Source: CAVRTM01 sp963724015 (GTDB lineage: Bacteria; Actinomycetota; Actinomycetes; Actinomycetales; Dermatophilaceae). Taken from it: a stretch of DNA of 64,000 nucleotides. Made by a program: the position numbers and the translations under genes. The notes beneath the pieces are model-generated. The model did no database searches, was not told where the DNA came from, and worked only from the letters and a program-made list of their open reading frames with translations. How positions within the stretch are numbered: position 1 is the first letter of the stretch; each line of letters starts with the position of its first letter. The DNA is taken from the NCBI GenBank assembly GCA_963724015.1, contig CAVRTM010000004.1, positions 310,001 through 374,000 of the forward strand, given 5' to 3'. Below, one piece after another: positions 33,495 to 42,085 of this stretch.

Positions 33495-33631
33495 GTTCTC
33501 CCTTTCGGCACGGGGCGCCGCCTCGAGGTCCCGTCTCGGCTCAGTACCCGCCACCATGCGTCCGGAAAGTAGATCATGCGCCGCGGGGGCACCTGTACGG
33601 CGCTGAGCGCAGATGCGGTGGACTGGGAGCC
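33495..33631. promoter_or_regulatory. Divergent promoter region of the ole operon and the yigZ-like gene
   Basis: 137 bp between divergent starts. On the minus strand a TACTTT box (33567-33572, read as aaagta on plus) could be the -10 of oleA, giving a leader of about 65-70 nt that ends in gaaagggag. For the plus strand a gtacgg box lies about 36 nt before the ATG. No operator-like dyad is obvious. Confidence 0.35.
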
Positions 33632-34279
33632 ATGACACCTCCCACCGGCGCCACGTCGTACCGCGTGCCCGCGCGCACCGCGGAGGTGGAGATCGAGGCA
33701 CGCCGCTCGCGGTTCCGCTGCCGTCTGGAGCGGGTCGGCGACGAGGACGCCGCCCGGGCGGTGGTCGAGGCGGCGCGGCGCCGGCACTGGGACGCCCGCC
33801 ACCACTGCTCGGCGTTCGTCCTCGGCGCCGACGGCGCCACGGCCCGGTCCAGCGACGACGGCGAGCCCGCCGGGTCGGCCGGCGCGCCGATGCTGGAGAC
33901 GCTGCGCGGGCGCGGGCTGAGCGACGTCGTCGCCGTGGTGACCCGGTGGTTCGGCGGCACCCTGCTCGGGGTCGGTGGCCTGGTGCGGGCCTACTCCGAC
34001 GCGGTCGCGCTCGCGGTGGACGAGGCGGGCGTGCTGCGCCGGGAGCGACGCGAGCTGGTCGAGGTGGACGCCTCCCACGCCGACGCCGGTCGCCTCGAGC
34101 ACGAGCTGCGCTCGCGCGGCGTGGTCGTGCGCGACGCGTCGTACGGCGCGGTGGTGACGCTCACGCTCGCCGTACCGGCGGGGCTGTCGGAGTCGCTGCC
34201 CGGCACCCTGGCCGGCCTGACCGGGGGCGCCGCGGCTCCCCGGCCGGTCGGCACGGACTGGGTCGACCTGCCGGCGTGA
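33632..34279 (+). CDS. YigZ/IMPACT family protein
   Basis: 215 residues. The N-terminal UPF0029 domain shows EIEARRSRFRCRLERV, HWDARHHCSAFVLG, the SSDDGEPAGSAGAPML motif and VVTRWFGGTLLGVGGLVRAY, all diagnostic of YigZ/IMPACT. The C-terminal 70 residues form the DUF1949-type domain. The function in bacteria is unclear (related to eukaryotic translation regulator IMPACT). No frameshift is seen. Confidence 0.93.
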   Translation: MTPPTGATSYRVPARTAEVEIEARRSRFRCRLERVGDEDAARAVVEAARRRHWDARHHCSAFVLGADGATARSSDDGEPAGSAGAPMLETLRGRGLSDVVAVVTRWFGGTLLGVGGLVRAYSDAVALAVDEAGVLRRERRELVEVDASHADAGRLEHELRSRGVVVRDASYGAVVTLTLAVPAGLSESLPGTLAGLTGGAAAPRPVGTDWVDLPA

Positions 34280-34297
34280 GAGCCGGCGAGCAGCAGG

Positions 34298-35006
34298 TCA
34301 GCCGGCGGTCGGCGGCAGCACCGAGGTCTGGCTGGGCAGCTCGTTCTGCGGCACGAGGCCGACCGGGCAGGTCATCCCGTTGGGGCCGTGGTTGCAGTAG
34401 CCGCCGGGGTTCTTGTAGAGGTACTGCTGGTGGTAGTCCTCGGCGTAGTAGAACTCGCCGGCCTCCTGCGCGGGCCGCAGCTCGGTGGTGATCTCGCCGA
34501 AGCCGTGGGCGTGCAGCACCTCCTGGAACGCCGCGCGGGTGGCCCGCGCGGCCTGCTCCTGCTCCGGGGTGGTCCAGTAGATCGGCCGAGCGGTACTGGC
34601 TGCCGACGTCGTTGCCCTGGCGGAAGCCCTGGGTCGGGTCGTGGTTCTCCCAGAACGCCGCCAGCAGGGTCTCGGCGGACGTGACGGCCGGGTCGTAGGC
34701 GACGAGCACGGCCTCGGTGTGACCGGTGCGGCCGCTGCACACCTCCTCGTACGTCGCGTTGGGGGTGAGGCCGCCCATGTAGCCGGCGGCGGTCGTCACG
34801 ACCCCGGGCAGCTGCCAGAAGATCCGCTCCGCGCCCCAGAAGCAGCCCATCGCGACGTAGAGCACCCGGGTGCCCTCGGGCCATGGGCCGTGCAGGGGGG
34901 TGCCGAGCACCTCGTGCGTGGTGGGGATGCCCGGCAGCGGCTCGGGGCGTCCGGTCAGGGCGTCGTCGGGGGTGGGCAGGGTCTTCTTCGAGGAGAGTCC
35001 GAACAC
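34298..35006 (-). CDS. msrA: Peptide methionine sulfoxide reductase MsrA, frameshifted
   Basis: About 235 residues after removing one insertion near 34587. It reduces methionine-S-sulfoxide in proteins. The catalytic motif is VAMGCFWGAERIFWQLPGV with the nucleophile Cys. GYMGGLTPNATYEEVCSGRTGHTEAV and FWENHDPTQGFRQGNDVGSQYRS follow, and the C-terminal GYCNHGPNGMTCPVG carries resolving cysteines. The first 40 residues are an extra N-terminal segment typical of the long MsrA form. GTG 35006 is the start. Confidence 0.95.
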
Positions 35007-35146
35007 CTTGCTAGTCTCCCACGCCGCGGGCGGCGCGCCCGTGTCGCGGGCCTGCGGGAGGCTTCGGCCGTCCGATGTCTGTCAGGATCGGCCACGAGCC
35101 CGTCGCGCGGTGCGGCGGTGAGGGGTCGGCCGGTGAGGGGGTGGGC

Positions 35147-36274
35147 ATGTCCGAAGGTGCCATCGGCCAGCCCGCCACCATCTACGACGTCGCCCGCCGG
35201 GCAGGCGTCTCCACCGCGACCGTGTCCCGCGTGCTGCGGGGTACGACGTCCAGCTCCGCCGAGACCCACGCGCGGGTGCTGGCCGCCGCCCGTGACCTGT
35301 CCTACCGCCCGATGCGGCGCCCGCGGCTGGTGGCCGACCGCCGGCGCGAGGCGTTCGGCATGGTGCTGCCCGACCTGGACGGCCCGCACTACTCCGAGCT
35401 CGTGCTGGGTCTGGAGTCGGCGTCCGCGGAGCTGGGCCAGCACGTGATGCTGCTGGTCACCCGGCGCCGCACGGACGTGGCGCAGGCGGTCCGCGACCTG
35501 GCGACCCACGTCGACGGCCTGGTCATCGCCCAGGGCACCGTCCCGGACTCGGTCGTGCAGTCGCTGGGCCGCACCAGGCCGGTGGTGACGCTGAGCCGGG
35601 CACGGGTGCCGGGGTGCGACGCCGTGGCCGCCGAGAACGCCGCCGGCGCGGCCCGGCTGACCGCCCACCTGCTCGAGCACGGCCGGCGGCACCTGGTGTT
35701 CGTCGGTGACCCGGAGTCCGCGCCGGACGTCGCCGACCGGTACTCCGGCTTCCGGCACGCGCACGCGGCGGCCGGGCTGCCGTTGCGCCGGCCGCCGCTG
35801 CGGGTGCCGCTGGTCGAGGGAGCCGGGGTCCAGGTGGCCGAGGAGATCCTGCGCCGCCGCGTCAAGGTCGACGGCCTGGTCTGCGCCAACGACGAGCTCG
35901 CGCTCGCGGTGATGCGGCGGCTGTGGGAGAACGGCGTGCTCGTCCCGGACGACCTGGCCGTCGTCGGCTGGGACGACGTGGTCACCGCCCGCTACGTCGT
36001 GCCGGGCCTGACGACCGTGCGCCAGCCGACCCGCGAGCTCGGCCGGATGGCCGTGGCCCGGCTCGCCGCGCGCGTCGGCGGCGACACCAGCGCCGACCAG
36101 GCGCACGAGCTGTCCAGCAGCCTGGTGCTGCGGGCCTCGTGCGGCTGCCCACCGGCGGCCCGCCAGCCGCCGGCCGCCCGCCAGCCGCCGGTGACGCGTC
36201 AGCCGCCGGTGGCGCGCCAGCCCCGCCGGCGTGCCCGCGGGCAGCCCTCCGGTCGACGCGGCAGCCCTCGGTGA
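35147..36274 (+). CDS. LacI-family transcriptional regulator with repetitive C-terminal tail
   Basis: 375 residues from ATG 35147. The N-terminal helix-turn-helix is TIYDVARRAGVSTATVSRVL, the LacI signature, followed by the hinge helix region. The periplasmic-binding-protein-like sensor runs from FGMVLPDLDGPHYSELVLG to VGWDDVVTARYVVPGLTTVRQP. After residue 338 the normal domain ends and a tail of repeats of about 8 residues based on ARQPP (residues about 341-365), then an Arg/Gly-rich end, is added. The effector is unknown. No sugar operon is adjacent; the divergent neighbour is msrA. No frameshift is seen, so the tail is translated as written. Confidence 0.9.
   Translation: MSEGAIGQPATIYDVARRAGVSTATVSRVLRGTTSSSAETHARVLAAARDLSYRPMRRPRLVADRRREAFGMVLPDLDGPHYSELVLGLESASAELGQHVMLLVTRRRTDVAQAVRDLATHVDGLVIAQGTVPDSVVQSLGRTRPVVTLSRARVPGCDAVAAENAAGAARLTAHLLEHGRRHLVFVGDPESAPDVADRYSGFRHAHAAAGLPLRRPPLRVPLVEGAGVQVAEEILRRRVKVDGLVCANDELALAVMRRLWENGVLVPDDLAVVGWDDVVTARYVVPGLTTVRQPTRELGRMAVARLAARVGGDTSADQAHELSSSLVLRASCGCPPAARQPPAARQPPVTRQPPVARQPRRRARGQPSGRRGSPR
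36160..36235 (+). repeat. Short in-frame tandem repeats in the LacI-type gene
   Basis: Several imperfect copies of about 24 bp (ggcgCGCCAGCCGCCGGtg type) encode A/T-R-Q-P-P units. A further related pair (gacgcggcagccctcggt, gacgcggcagcccccggg) continues to about 36293, past the stop codon, so the repeat array is partly non-coding. Confidence 0.7.
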
Positions 36275-36355
36275 CGCGGCAGCCCCCGGGGGCGTCCGAA
36301 CCCGTCGAGCGGCGCGCGGCCGCCGGCCGTGAGGGGTGCCACCGCCCGCGGTTGC

Positions 36356-36361
36356 TACCGT
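36356..36361 (+). promoter_or_regulatory. Putative -10 box (TACCGT) of a leaderless gene
   Basis: TACCGT ends 6 nt before the GTG at 36368, and no Shine-Dalgarno is present. A transcript would begin at or next to the start codon. The spacing matches three other genes in this window. Confidence 0.5.
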
Positions 36362-36367
36362 CCGCGG

Positions 36368-36984
36368 GTGACCGAACGCGCCTCGCGGCGCCTGCCGCGC
36401 CGACTGGCCCAGCTGTACGCCGGTCTGCTGGCCTTCGCGTTCGGCGAGGCGATGATCGTGCGGGCCGGCCTCGGCGTCATGTCCTGGGACGTCCTGCACC
36501 AGGGTCTGACCCGGCACCTCGGCCTGAGCATCGGGCAGTGGTCGATCATCGTCGGCGCGCTGGTGCTGCTGCTGTGGATCCCGCTGCGCGAGCGGCCCGG
36601 GCTGGGCACGGTCAGCAACGTCGTGGTCATCGGCGTCGCCATCGACGTCTTCCTGGCCCACCTCTCCGCGCCCGCGTCGCTGCCCGCGCGGGTCGCGCTG
36701 CTGCTCGGCGGGCATCCTGGTCAACGGCGTCGCGACCGCCGCGTACGTCGGCGCCAGCCTCGGGCCGGGCCCGCGCGACGGGCTGATGACCGGACTGGTG
36801 CGCACCACCGGGCGGCCGGTCGGCCTGGTCCGCACGGCGATCGAGGTCTCGGTCGTCCTCGTCGGCTGGGCTGCTCGGCGGCAACCTCGCCGTCGGGACG
36901 GTCCTGTTCGTCCTCGCCATCGGGCCGCTGGTCCACGTGTTCCTGCCGCTGCTGACCGTCGGCGAGCGCCCCGCCGGGCCCTGA
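36368..36984 (+). CDS. YczE/YyaS/YitT-like integral membrane protein, frameshifted
   Basis: About 204 residues after removing two insertions (near 36711 and 36873). It is a five-helix membrane protein: QLYAGLLAFAFGEAMIVRAG, WSIIVGALVLLLWIP, VSNVVVIGVAIDVFLA and, in the restored frame, TVLFVLAIGPLVHVFLPLL. GLGVMSWDVLHQGLTRHLGLSIG and GPGPRDGLMTGL are characteristic of the YczE family. The function is unknown; Bacillus YczE affects surfactin production. Probably transcribed leaderless. Confidence 0.85.
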
Positions 36985-37009
36985 CACGGCCGTCCACGAG
37001 GCGGGGCTG

Positions 37010-37090
37010 GCCCGCGGAACGGTCGGGCCCGCGGGCCGTTCGGGCCCGCGGAACGATCGGGCCCGCGGGACGACCGGGCCGGCGGCGCGC
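37010..37090. repeat. GC-rich short direct repeats in a 211-bp intergenic gap
   Basis: Between the YczE-like gene and the cystathionine gamma-synthase, a unit of about 20 bp (gaacggtCGGGCCCGCGG type) recurs three to four times between 37017 and 37078. The CGGGCCCG core is itself palindromic. No gene is present. The function is unknown; slipped-strand expansion is plausible. Confidence 0.6.
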
Positions 37091-37182
37091 TCCGCGCGGG
37101 GGTCGGGCGACGCGCCGTACCGGATCGGAGCGGGAGCGGACCCGCGGGCTGACCTGGACCGACCGCGTCGGGGGCACCGGTC

Positions 37183-37188
37183 TAGCCT
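37183..37188 (+). promoter_or_regulatory. Putative -10 box (TAGCCT) of leaderless cystathionine gamma-synthase
   Basis: TAGCCT is followed by exactly 7 nt and then the ATG at 37196. No Shine-Dalgarno lies upstream, so the mRNA is probably leaderless. Confidence 0.55.
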
Positions 37189-37195
37189 TGGCGTC

Positions 37196-38388
37196 ATGAC
37201 CGACCAGCCTTCCGACCCCACCGGCTTCTCCACCCGCGCCATCCACGCGGGGCAGGAGCCGGACACCTCGACCGGCGCGGTGATCACCCCGATCTACCAG
37301 GTGTCGACGTACAAGCAGGACGGCGTCGGCGGCCTGCGCGGCGGCTACGAGTACAGCCGCTCGGCCAACCCCACCCGGGCCGCGCTCGAGGCGTGCATGG
37401 CCGCGCTGGAGGACGGTGGCCGCGGCTTCGCGTTCGCCTCCGGGCTGGCCGGGCAGGACACGCTGATCCGGGCGCTGCTCCGGCCCGGTGACCACGTCAT
37501 CGTGCCCACCGACGCGTACGGCGGCACCTACCGGCTGTTCAACAAGGTCGCGCTGCCCGTGGGGCGTGGAGCACACCATCACCTCGATCCACGACGTCGA
37601 GGCGGTCCGCGCGGCGATCCGTCCCGGTCAGACGAAGATCGTGTGGGTCGAGACGCCCACCAACCCGCTGCTCGGCATCGCCGACATCGCGGCGCTGGCG
37701 GAGGTCGCGCACGCGGCGGGCGCGATCCTCGCGGTGGACAACACGTTCGCGTCGCCGTACCTGCAGCAGCCCCTGGCCCTCGGGGCCGACGTGGTCATGC
37801 ACTCCACCACCAAGTACTGCGGCGGGCACAGCGACGTGGTCGGCGGCGCGGTCGTCGCGGCGCGGACCGTCACCGTTCCCGGCTTCGAGGACCTGGCCGA
37901 CCGGATCGCGTTCCACCAGAACTCGATGGGCGCCGTGGCCGGGCCGTTCGACTCGTGGCTGGTGCTGCGTGGCCTGAAGACGCTGGCCGTGCGCATGGAG
38001 CGGCACTGCGACAACGCCGAGAAGGTCGTCGCCTTCCTGCAGGCCCACCCCCAGGTCACGCCGGGTGCACTACCCCGGGCTGGAGGAGCACCCCGGCCAC
38101 GAGGTGGCCGCGCGGCAGATGCGCCGGTACGGCGGGATGGTCAGCTTCCAGGTCCGCGGTGGCGAGGAGCAGGCCGTCGCGGTCTGCGGCTCCACGTCGG
38201 TCTGGACGCTGGGGGAGTCCCTCGGCGGCGTCGAGTCCCTCATCGAGCACCCGGGCCGGATGACGCACGCCAGCGTGGCCGGCACCGAGCTGGAGGTGCC
38301 CGCGGACCTGATCCGGCTGTCGGTCGGCATCGAGGACGCCCAGGACCTCATCGACGACCTGGACAAGGCGCTCACTTCGACGTCCTGA
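37196..38388 (+). CDS. metB: Cystathionine gamma-synthase/lyase (Cys/Met PLP family), frameshifted
   Basis: About 396 residues after removing two insertions (near 37563 and 38063). The PLP-binding lysine is in MHSTTKYCGGHSDVVGG. FSTRAIHAGQEPD, YEYSRSANPTRAALE, FASGLAGQDTLIRALLRPGDHV and WVETPTNPLLGIADI are conserved family blocks. It either makes cystathionine from an activated homoserine or cleaves cystathionine to cysteine. Actinobacterial members annotated metB often do the latter, which would fit with cbs in this window. ilvA, which deaminates threonine to 2-oxobutyrate (the other product of lyase activity), lies 69 bp downstream. Confidence 0.95.
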
Positions 38389-38444
38389 CGCGGCTGCGCC
38401 GGCCCGACTTCCCGACCCGGTACGCCGCGGCGGCGTGGCGGCGG

Positions 38445-38450
38445 TAGGTT
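38445..38450 (+). promoter_or_regulatory. Putative -10 box (TAGGTT) of leaderless ilvA
   Basis: TAGGTT is followed by exactly 7 nt and the ATG at 38458, with no Shine-Dalgarno. The geometry is identical to the cystathionine gamma-synthase gene just upstream. Confidence 0.55.
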
Positions 38451-38457
38451 TCGGCTT

Positions 38458-39681
38458 ATGGCTTCACCGTTGATGCCCGTGTCCTTCGAGGACGTCCTCG
38501 CCGCCCGGGAGCTGCTCGAAGGCGTCGTCCGGCCGACCCCGCTGGAGTACAGCCGGGCGCTGTCGGACCGGGCCGGGGTCGAGGTGTTCCTCAAGTGCGA
38601 GAACCTCCAGCGCGCCGGCTCGTTCAAGATCCGCGGCGCCTACACCCGGATGGCCCGGCTCAGCGACGAGGAGAAGGCGCGCGGCGTCGTGGCCGCCAGC
38701 GCCGGCAACCACGCCCAGGGCGTCGCCCTCGCGGCCCAGCTGCTCGGCATCCGCTCGACGGTCTTCATGCCCCTCGGCGCGCCGCTGCCCAAGCTGGTGG
38801 CCACCCGGGCGTACGGCGCGCACGTGGAGCAGATCGGGCGCAACATCGACGACTGCCTGGTCCGGGCCCGCGAGTTCGCCGCCGAGACCGGCGCGGTCCT
38901 CATCCACCCGTTCGACCACCCCGACATCGTCGCGGGGCAGGGGACGTGCGGCCTGGAGATCCTCGAGCAGTGCCCGGACGTGCGCACGATCCTGGTCAGC
39001 GGCGGTGGCGGCGGGCTGATGGCCGGCATCGCCACCGCCGTGAAGGCCAAGCGGCCGGACGTGCGGGTGGTCGGCGTCCAGGCCGAGACGGCGGCGGCCT
39101 ACCCGGCGTCGCTGGCCGCCGGCGAGCCCGTGCAGCTGGCCTCGATGAGCACGATGGCCGACGGGATCGCGGTGGGCCTTCCCGGCGTGGTGCCCTACGC
39201 CATCGTGCGCGAGCTCGTCGACGGCGTCACGACGGTCAGCGAGGAGAGCCTGTCGCGCGCGCTGCTGTTCCTGCTCGAGCGGGCCAAGCTGGTCGTCGAG
39301 CCGGCCGGCGCTGCCGCCGTGGCGCACCTGCTGGACTCCGGCAGCGGCGCCTACGAGGGCCCGGTGGTCGCGGTCCTGAGCGGTGGCAACATCGACCCGG
39401 TGCTGCTGCTGCGGATCATCCGTCACGGGATGGCCGCGGCCGGGCGCTACCTGCAGTTCCGGGTCCGGGTGCCCGACAGCCCGGGGTCCCTCGCCCGGCT
39501 GCTGTCCGACCTGGCCGAGGCCGACGCCAACGTCCTGGAGGTCGAGCACGTCCGCACCGGTGCGGCGCTGCGGGTCGACGAGGTCGAGCTGGGGGTGCAG
39601 CTGGAGACCAAGGGCTCCCAGCACTGCGAGGAGCTGCTGGCGACGCTGCGTGGCAAGGGCTACGACCTCGTCTTCGCCTGA
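38458..39681 (+). CDS. ilvA: Threonine ammonia-lyase (biosynthetic/catabolic type)
   Basis: 407 residues, intact. A PLP enzyme converting threonine to 2-oxobutyrate and ammonia. The PLP lysine is in NLQRAGSFKIRGAYTRM (about residue 57). SAGNHAQGVALAAQ and LVSGGGGGLMAGIATAV form the phosphate-binding and cofactor loops. A single C-terminal ACT domain (FRVRVPDSPGSLARLLSDLA, about 330-349) indicates allosteric control by amino acids, as in the short TdcB/IlvA-ACT class. It starts with a predicted leaderless transcript. Confidence 0.95.
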   Translation: MASPLMPVSFEDVLAARELLEGVVRPTPLEYSRALSDRAGVEVFLKCENLQRAGSFKIRGAYTRMARLSDEEKARGVVAASAGNHAQGVALAAQLLGIRSTVFMPLGAPLPKLVATRAYGAHVEQIGRNIDDCLVRAREFAAETGAVLIHPFDHPDIVAGQGTCGLEILEQCPDVRTILVSGGGGGLMAGIATAVKAKRPDVRVVGVQAETAAAYPASLAAGEPVQLASMSTMADGIAVGLPGVVPYAIVRELVDGVTTVSEESLSRALLFLLERAKLVVEPAGAAAVAHLLDSGSGAYEGPVVAVLSGGNIDPVLLLRIIRHGMAAAGRYLQFRVRVPDSPGSLARLLSDLAEADANVLEVEHVRTGAALRVDEVELGVQLETKGSQHCEELLATLRGKGYDLVFA

Positions 39682-39724
39682 CGGTCGCCAAACCGTTGGT
39701 GGGCTGTCGGTGGCGCATGTCACA

Positions 39725-40723
39725 GTGACCAACGTGACCGACGCAGTGATCGCCACCGGGCTCGTGAAGCACTACGGCGCCGTCAAGGCCCTGGACGGCG
39801 TCGACCTGCGGGTGCCGCAGGGCACTGTGCTGGGGCTGCTCGGCCCCAACGGCGCCGGCAAGACGACGGCGGTGCGCATCCTGACGACCCTGCTGCGCCC
39901 GGATGCCGGGAGCGCCGAGGTCGCCGGCATCGACGTGCTGGCCGACCCGGCCGGGGTGCGCAGCCGGATCGGGCTGTCCGGGCAGTACGCCGCCGTCGAT
40001 GAGTACCTCACCGGTTTCGAGAACCTCGACATGATCGGCCGGCTCTACCACCTGGGCCGTCGGCGCAGCCGGGAGCGGGCCCGCGAGCTGCTGGCCCGGT
40101 TCCGCCTCGAGGACGCGGGGGACCGGCCGGCCAAGACCTACTCCGGCGGCATGCGCCGCCGCCTCGACCTCGCCGGCGCCCTGGTCGCCGACCCGCCGGT
40201 GCTGTTCCTCGACGAGCCGACCACCGGCCTCGACCCGCGCAGCCGCACCGACATGTGGGAGGTCATCCAGGGCCTGGTCGCCCAGGGCACCTCGCTGCTG
40301 CTCACCACCCAGTACCTCGAGGAGGCCGACCTGCTCGCCGACGCGATCGTCGTCATCGACCACGGCAGGGTCATCGCCCAGGGCACCGCCGACCAGCTCA
40401 AGGCGCAGGTCGGCGGTGAGCGCCTCGCCATCACGGTCTCGCATCCCGGCGCCCTGGCCCTGGCCGTGGAGCTGGTCCAGCCGCTCGGGGTGGGCCCGGC
40501 CACGGTCGAGGAGCACCGCCGGTCGCTGCTGATGCCCGTCACCGGCGGTGCGTCGGTGCTCGTCGACGCCCTGCGCCGCCTCGACGCCGCCTCGATCGCG
40601 CTGGACGACGTCGGCCTGCGCCGGCCGACCCTCGACGACGTCTTCCTCACGCTGACCGGGCACGCGGCCGAGGAGACCTCGGAGGACCCGGAGGCCGTGC
40701 CGGCCGGGGAGATGAGCCGATGA
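39725..40723 (+). CDS. ABC transporter ATP-binding protein, DrrA-type
   Basis: 332 residues from GTG 39725 (alternatives GTG 39710 and 39734; none has a clear Shine-Dalgarno). Walker A is GLLGPNGAGKTTAVR, the signature is KTYSGGMRRRLDLAGAL, Walker B is PVLFLDEPTTGLDPRS, and the H-loop follows in LLLTTQYLEEAD (Q in place of the usual His in this family). The C-terminal extension (RPTLDDVFLTLTGH) is typical of daunorubicin-resistance DrrA exporters. It is coupled to its permease by a 4-bp overlap. The substrate is unknown; drug or lipid export is likely. Confidence 0.93.
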   Translation: MTNVTDAVIATGLVKHYGAVKALDGVDLRVPQGTVLGLLGPNGAGKTTAVRILTTLLRPDAGSAEVAGIDVLADPAGVRSRIGLSGQYAAVDEYLTGFENLDMIGRLYHLGRRRSRERARELLARFRLEDAGDRPAKTYSGGMRRRLDLAGALVADPPVLFLDEPTTGLDPRSRTDMWEVIQGLVAQGTSLLLTTQYLEEADLLADAIVVIDHGRVIAQGTADQLKAQVGGERLAITVSHPGALALAVELVQPLGVGPATVEEHRRSLLMPVTGGASVLVDALRRLDAASIALDDVGLRRPTLDDVFLTLTGHAAEETSEDPEAVPAGEMSR

Positions 40724-41532
40724 GCATCTCCACGACGGTGTCCGACGGCCTCGTCGTCGCCAAGCGCAACCTGATCAAGATCAAGCGGGTGCCCGACCTG
40801 CTGGTGTTCACCACGCTGTCGCCGATCATGTTCGTGCTGCTGTTCGCCTACGTCTTCGGCGGCGCGATCGACTCGGCCGGGGGAGGCGCGGGCTACCGCG
40901 AGTTCCTCATCGCCGGGATCTTCGCCCAGACCGTCGTCTTCGGTGCCACCATCACCGGGGCGGGCCTGGCCGAGGACGTCAAGAAGGGCATCATCGACCG
41001 GTTCCGGTCCCTGCCGATGTCGCCCTCGGCGGTCCTGACCGGGCGGACCGTCTCCGACGTCGTCAACAACGTCCTCGTGCTCGTCGTGATGTCGCTCACC
41101 GGCCTGGTCGTCGGCTGGCGGATCCACACCTCGGTGCTCGAGGCCCTGGCCGGCTACGTCCTGCTGCTGGTGTTCGCCTACGCCATCTCCTGGGTCATGG
41201 CGTGGATCGGGATGCTCGTGCCGAGCCCCGAGGTGGTCAACAACGCCGCGTTCATCATCATCTTCCCGCTCACCTTCGTGGCCAACACGTTCGTCCCGCT
41301 CGACACCCTGCCGGGGCCGTTGCAGACCTTCGCCGAGTGGAACCCGGTCTCGGCCGTGACCCAGGCCGCGCGCAACCTGTTCGGCAACCCCAACCCCAAC
41401 CCGGCGGCTCCACCCCCGGCAGGGTGGGCGCTGCAGCACCCGGCGAGCTACACCCTGATCTGGGCGGCCGCCGTGCTGCTGGTGTTCGTGCCGCTGGCCA
41501 ACTGGCAGTACCGCCGTTCGGCCAGCCGTTGA
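40720..41532 (+). CDS. ABC-2 type permease, DrrB-type
   Basis: 270 residues. Six transmembrane segments are seen, among them DLLVFTTLSPIMFVLLFAYVF, FLIAGIFAQTVVFGATITG, ALAGYVLLLVFAYAISWVMA, VVNNAAFIIIFPLTFVANTF and YTLIWAAAVLLVFVPLA. The conserved AEDVKKGIIDRFRSLPMS loop identifies the ABC-2/DrrB family. With the preceding ATPase it should form a homodimeric export complex. No frameshift is seen. Confidence 0.93.
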   Translation: MSISTTVSDGLVVAKRNLIKIKRVPDLLVFTTLSPIMFVLLFAYVFGGAIDSAGGGAGYREFLIAGIFAQTVVFGATITGAGLAEDVKKGIIDRFRSLPMSPSAVLTGRTVSDVVNNVLVLVVMSLTGLVVGWRIHTSVLEALAGYVLLLVFAYAISWVMAWIGMLVPSPEVVNNAAFIIIFPLTFVANTFVPLDTLPGPLQTFAEWNPVSAVTQAARNLFGNPNPNPAAPPPAGWALQHPASYTLIWAAAVLLVFVPLANWQYRRSASR

Positions 41533-41658
41533 CCGGTGCCGGTCCCGGCTGACGGACGTCGACACCGAGGCACTCGACCTCGGCTCCCACAGCCCCGCCG
41601 CCCAGGTCCTCCCACCCTCCACCTGCGCGATCTTGTGCCACCCACCGCCCACCATTTG

Positions 41659-41730
41659 CACCTTGTGCCACTGAGTCGGCGAAGTAGGGCCCGGCGGCCG
41701 CCCGTACGCCGATCCACGGGCACAAAGTCG
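41659..41730. repeat. Palindromic intergenic repeat, copy 1
   Basis: A 72-bp unit that begins cttgtgccactgagtcggcg and ends gggcacaaagtcg. The ends are inverted (ttgtgcc and ggcacaa). The middle carries gaagtagggcccggcggccg. Copies 2 and 3 match along the whole length with a few substitutions. Confidence 0.85.
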
Positions 41731-41753
41731 AGCCGGAGCCCCGCCACCTGCTC

Positions 41754-41825
41754 GACTTTGTGCCACTGAGTCGGCGAAGTCGGGGCTCGCGGCCGCTCAT
41801 ATGCCGATCCGCAGGCACAAAGTCG
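41754..41825. repeat. Palindromic intergenic repeat, copy 2
   Basis: The terminal inverted arms are longest here: gactttgtgcc at 41754-41764 and aggcacaaagtc at the right end. The core is ctgagtcggcgaagtcgggg, then gccgctcatatgccgatccg. It is separated from copy 1 by 23 bp. Confidence 0.85.
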
Positions 41826-41905
41826 GTCGGAGCACCGCAGCCCCGCACCTTCCGCGCGCCCACCGGCAGCGCCCCGCCGTCACCCGCCGACCCTGCCACC
41901 TGCGC

Positions 41906-41977
41906 GACCTTGTGCCACTGAGTCGGCGAAGTCGGGCCCGGCGGGCGCCCGTATGCCGATCCGCTGGCACAAAGTCG
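41906..41977. repeat. Palindromic intergenic repeat, copy 3
   Basis: Same 72-bp layout: gaccttgtgccactgagtcg at the left and tggcacaaagtcg at the right. It is separated from copy 2 by 80 bp. Middle positions vary (gggcgcccgtatgccgatcc). Confidence 0.85.
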
Positions 41978-42028
41978 GCCGGAGGGGCGGGGGGCCGGAA
42001 GCGCTGGGGCCACGGGGTGGGTACACAG

Positions 42029-42060
42029 ACGGCCGCCTCCCCGTCGGGGGAGGCGGCCGT
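42029..42060 (-). terminator. greA terminator hairpin
   Basis: Perfect 14-bp arms (acggccgcctcccc at 42029-42042 and its complement at 42047-42060) with a 4-nt loop. It lies 26 bp past the greA stop on the minus strand. There is no T tract. Confidence 0.75.
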
Positions 42061-42085
42061 CGACGTGCTGCGTGCAGGGTGCCGG

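Larger units (their letters stand above)
41533..42085. other. 553-bp intergenic region filled with palindromic repeats
   Basis: No credible gene lies here; open frames on both strands are repeat artefacts that repeat the same peptide. The region holds a half element near 41624-41641, three full 72-bp palindromic units (41659-41730, 41754-41825 and 41906-41977, annotated separately) and the greA terminator at 42029-42060. Confidence 0.7.

Noticed and set aside
41659..41977. CRISPR array
   Set aside because: Only three units, each an inverted repeat of 72 bp, with unequal gaps of 23 and 80 bp and no cas genes.
41270..42013. Minus-strand open frames with repeated peptides (GRPPGPTSPTQWHK)
   Set aside because: The repeats are the translated palindromic DNA units and not a protein; no start signal or conserved domain is seen.
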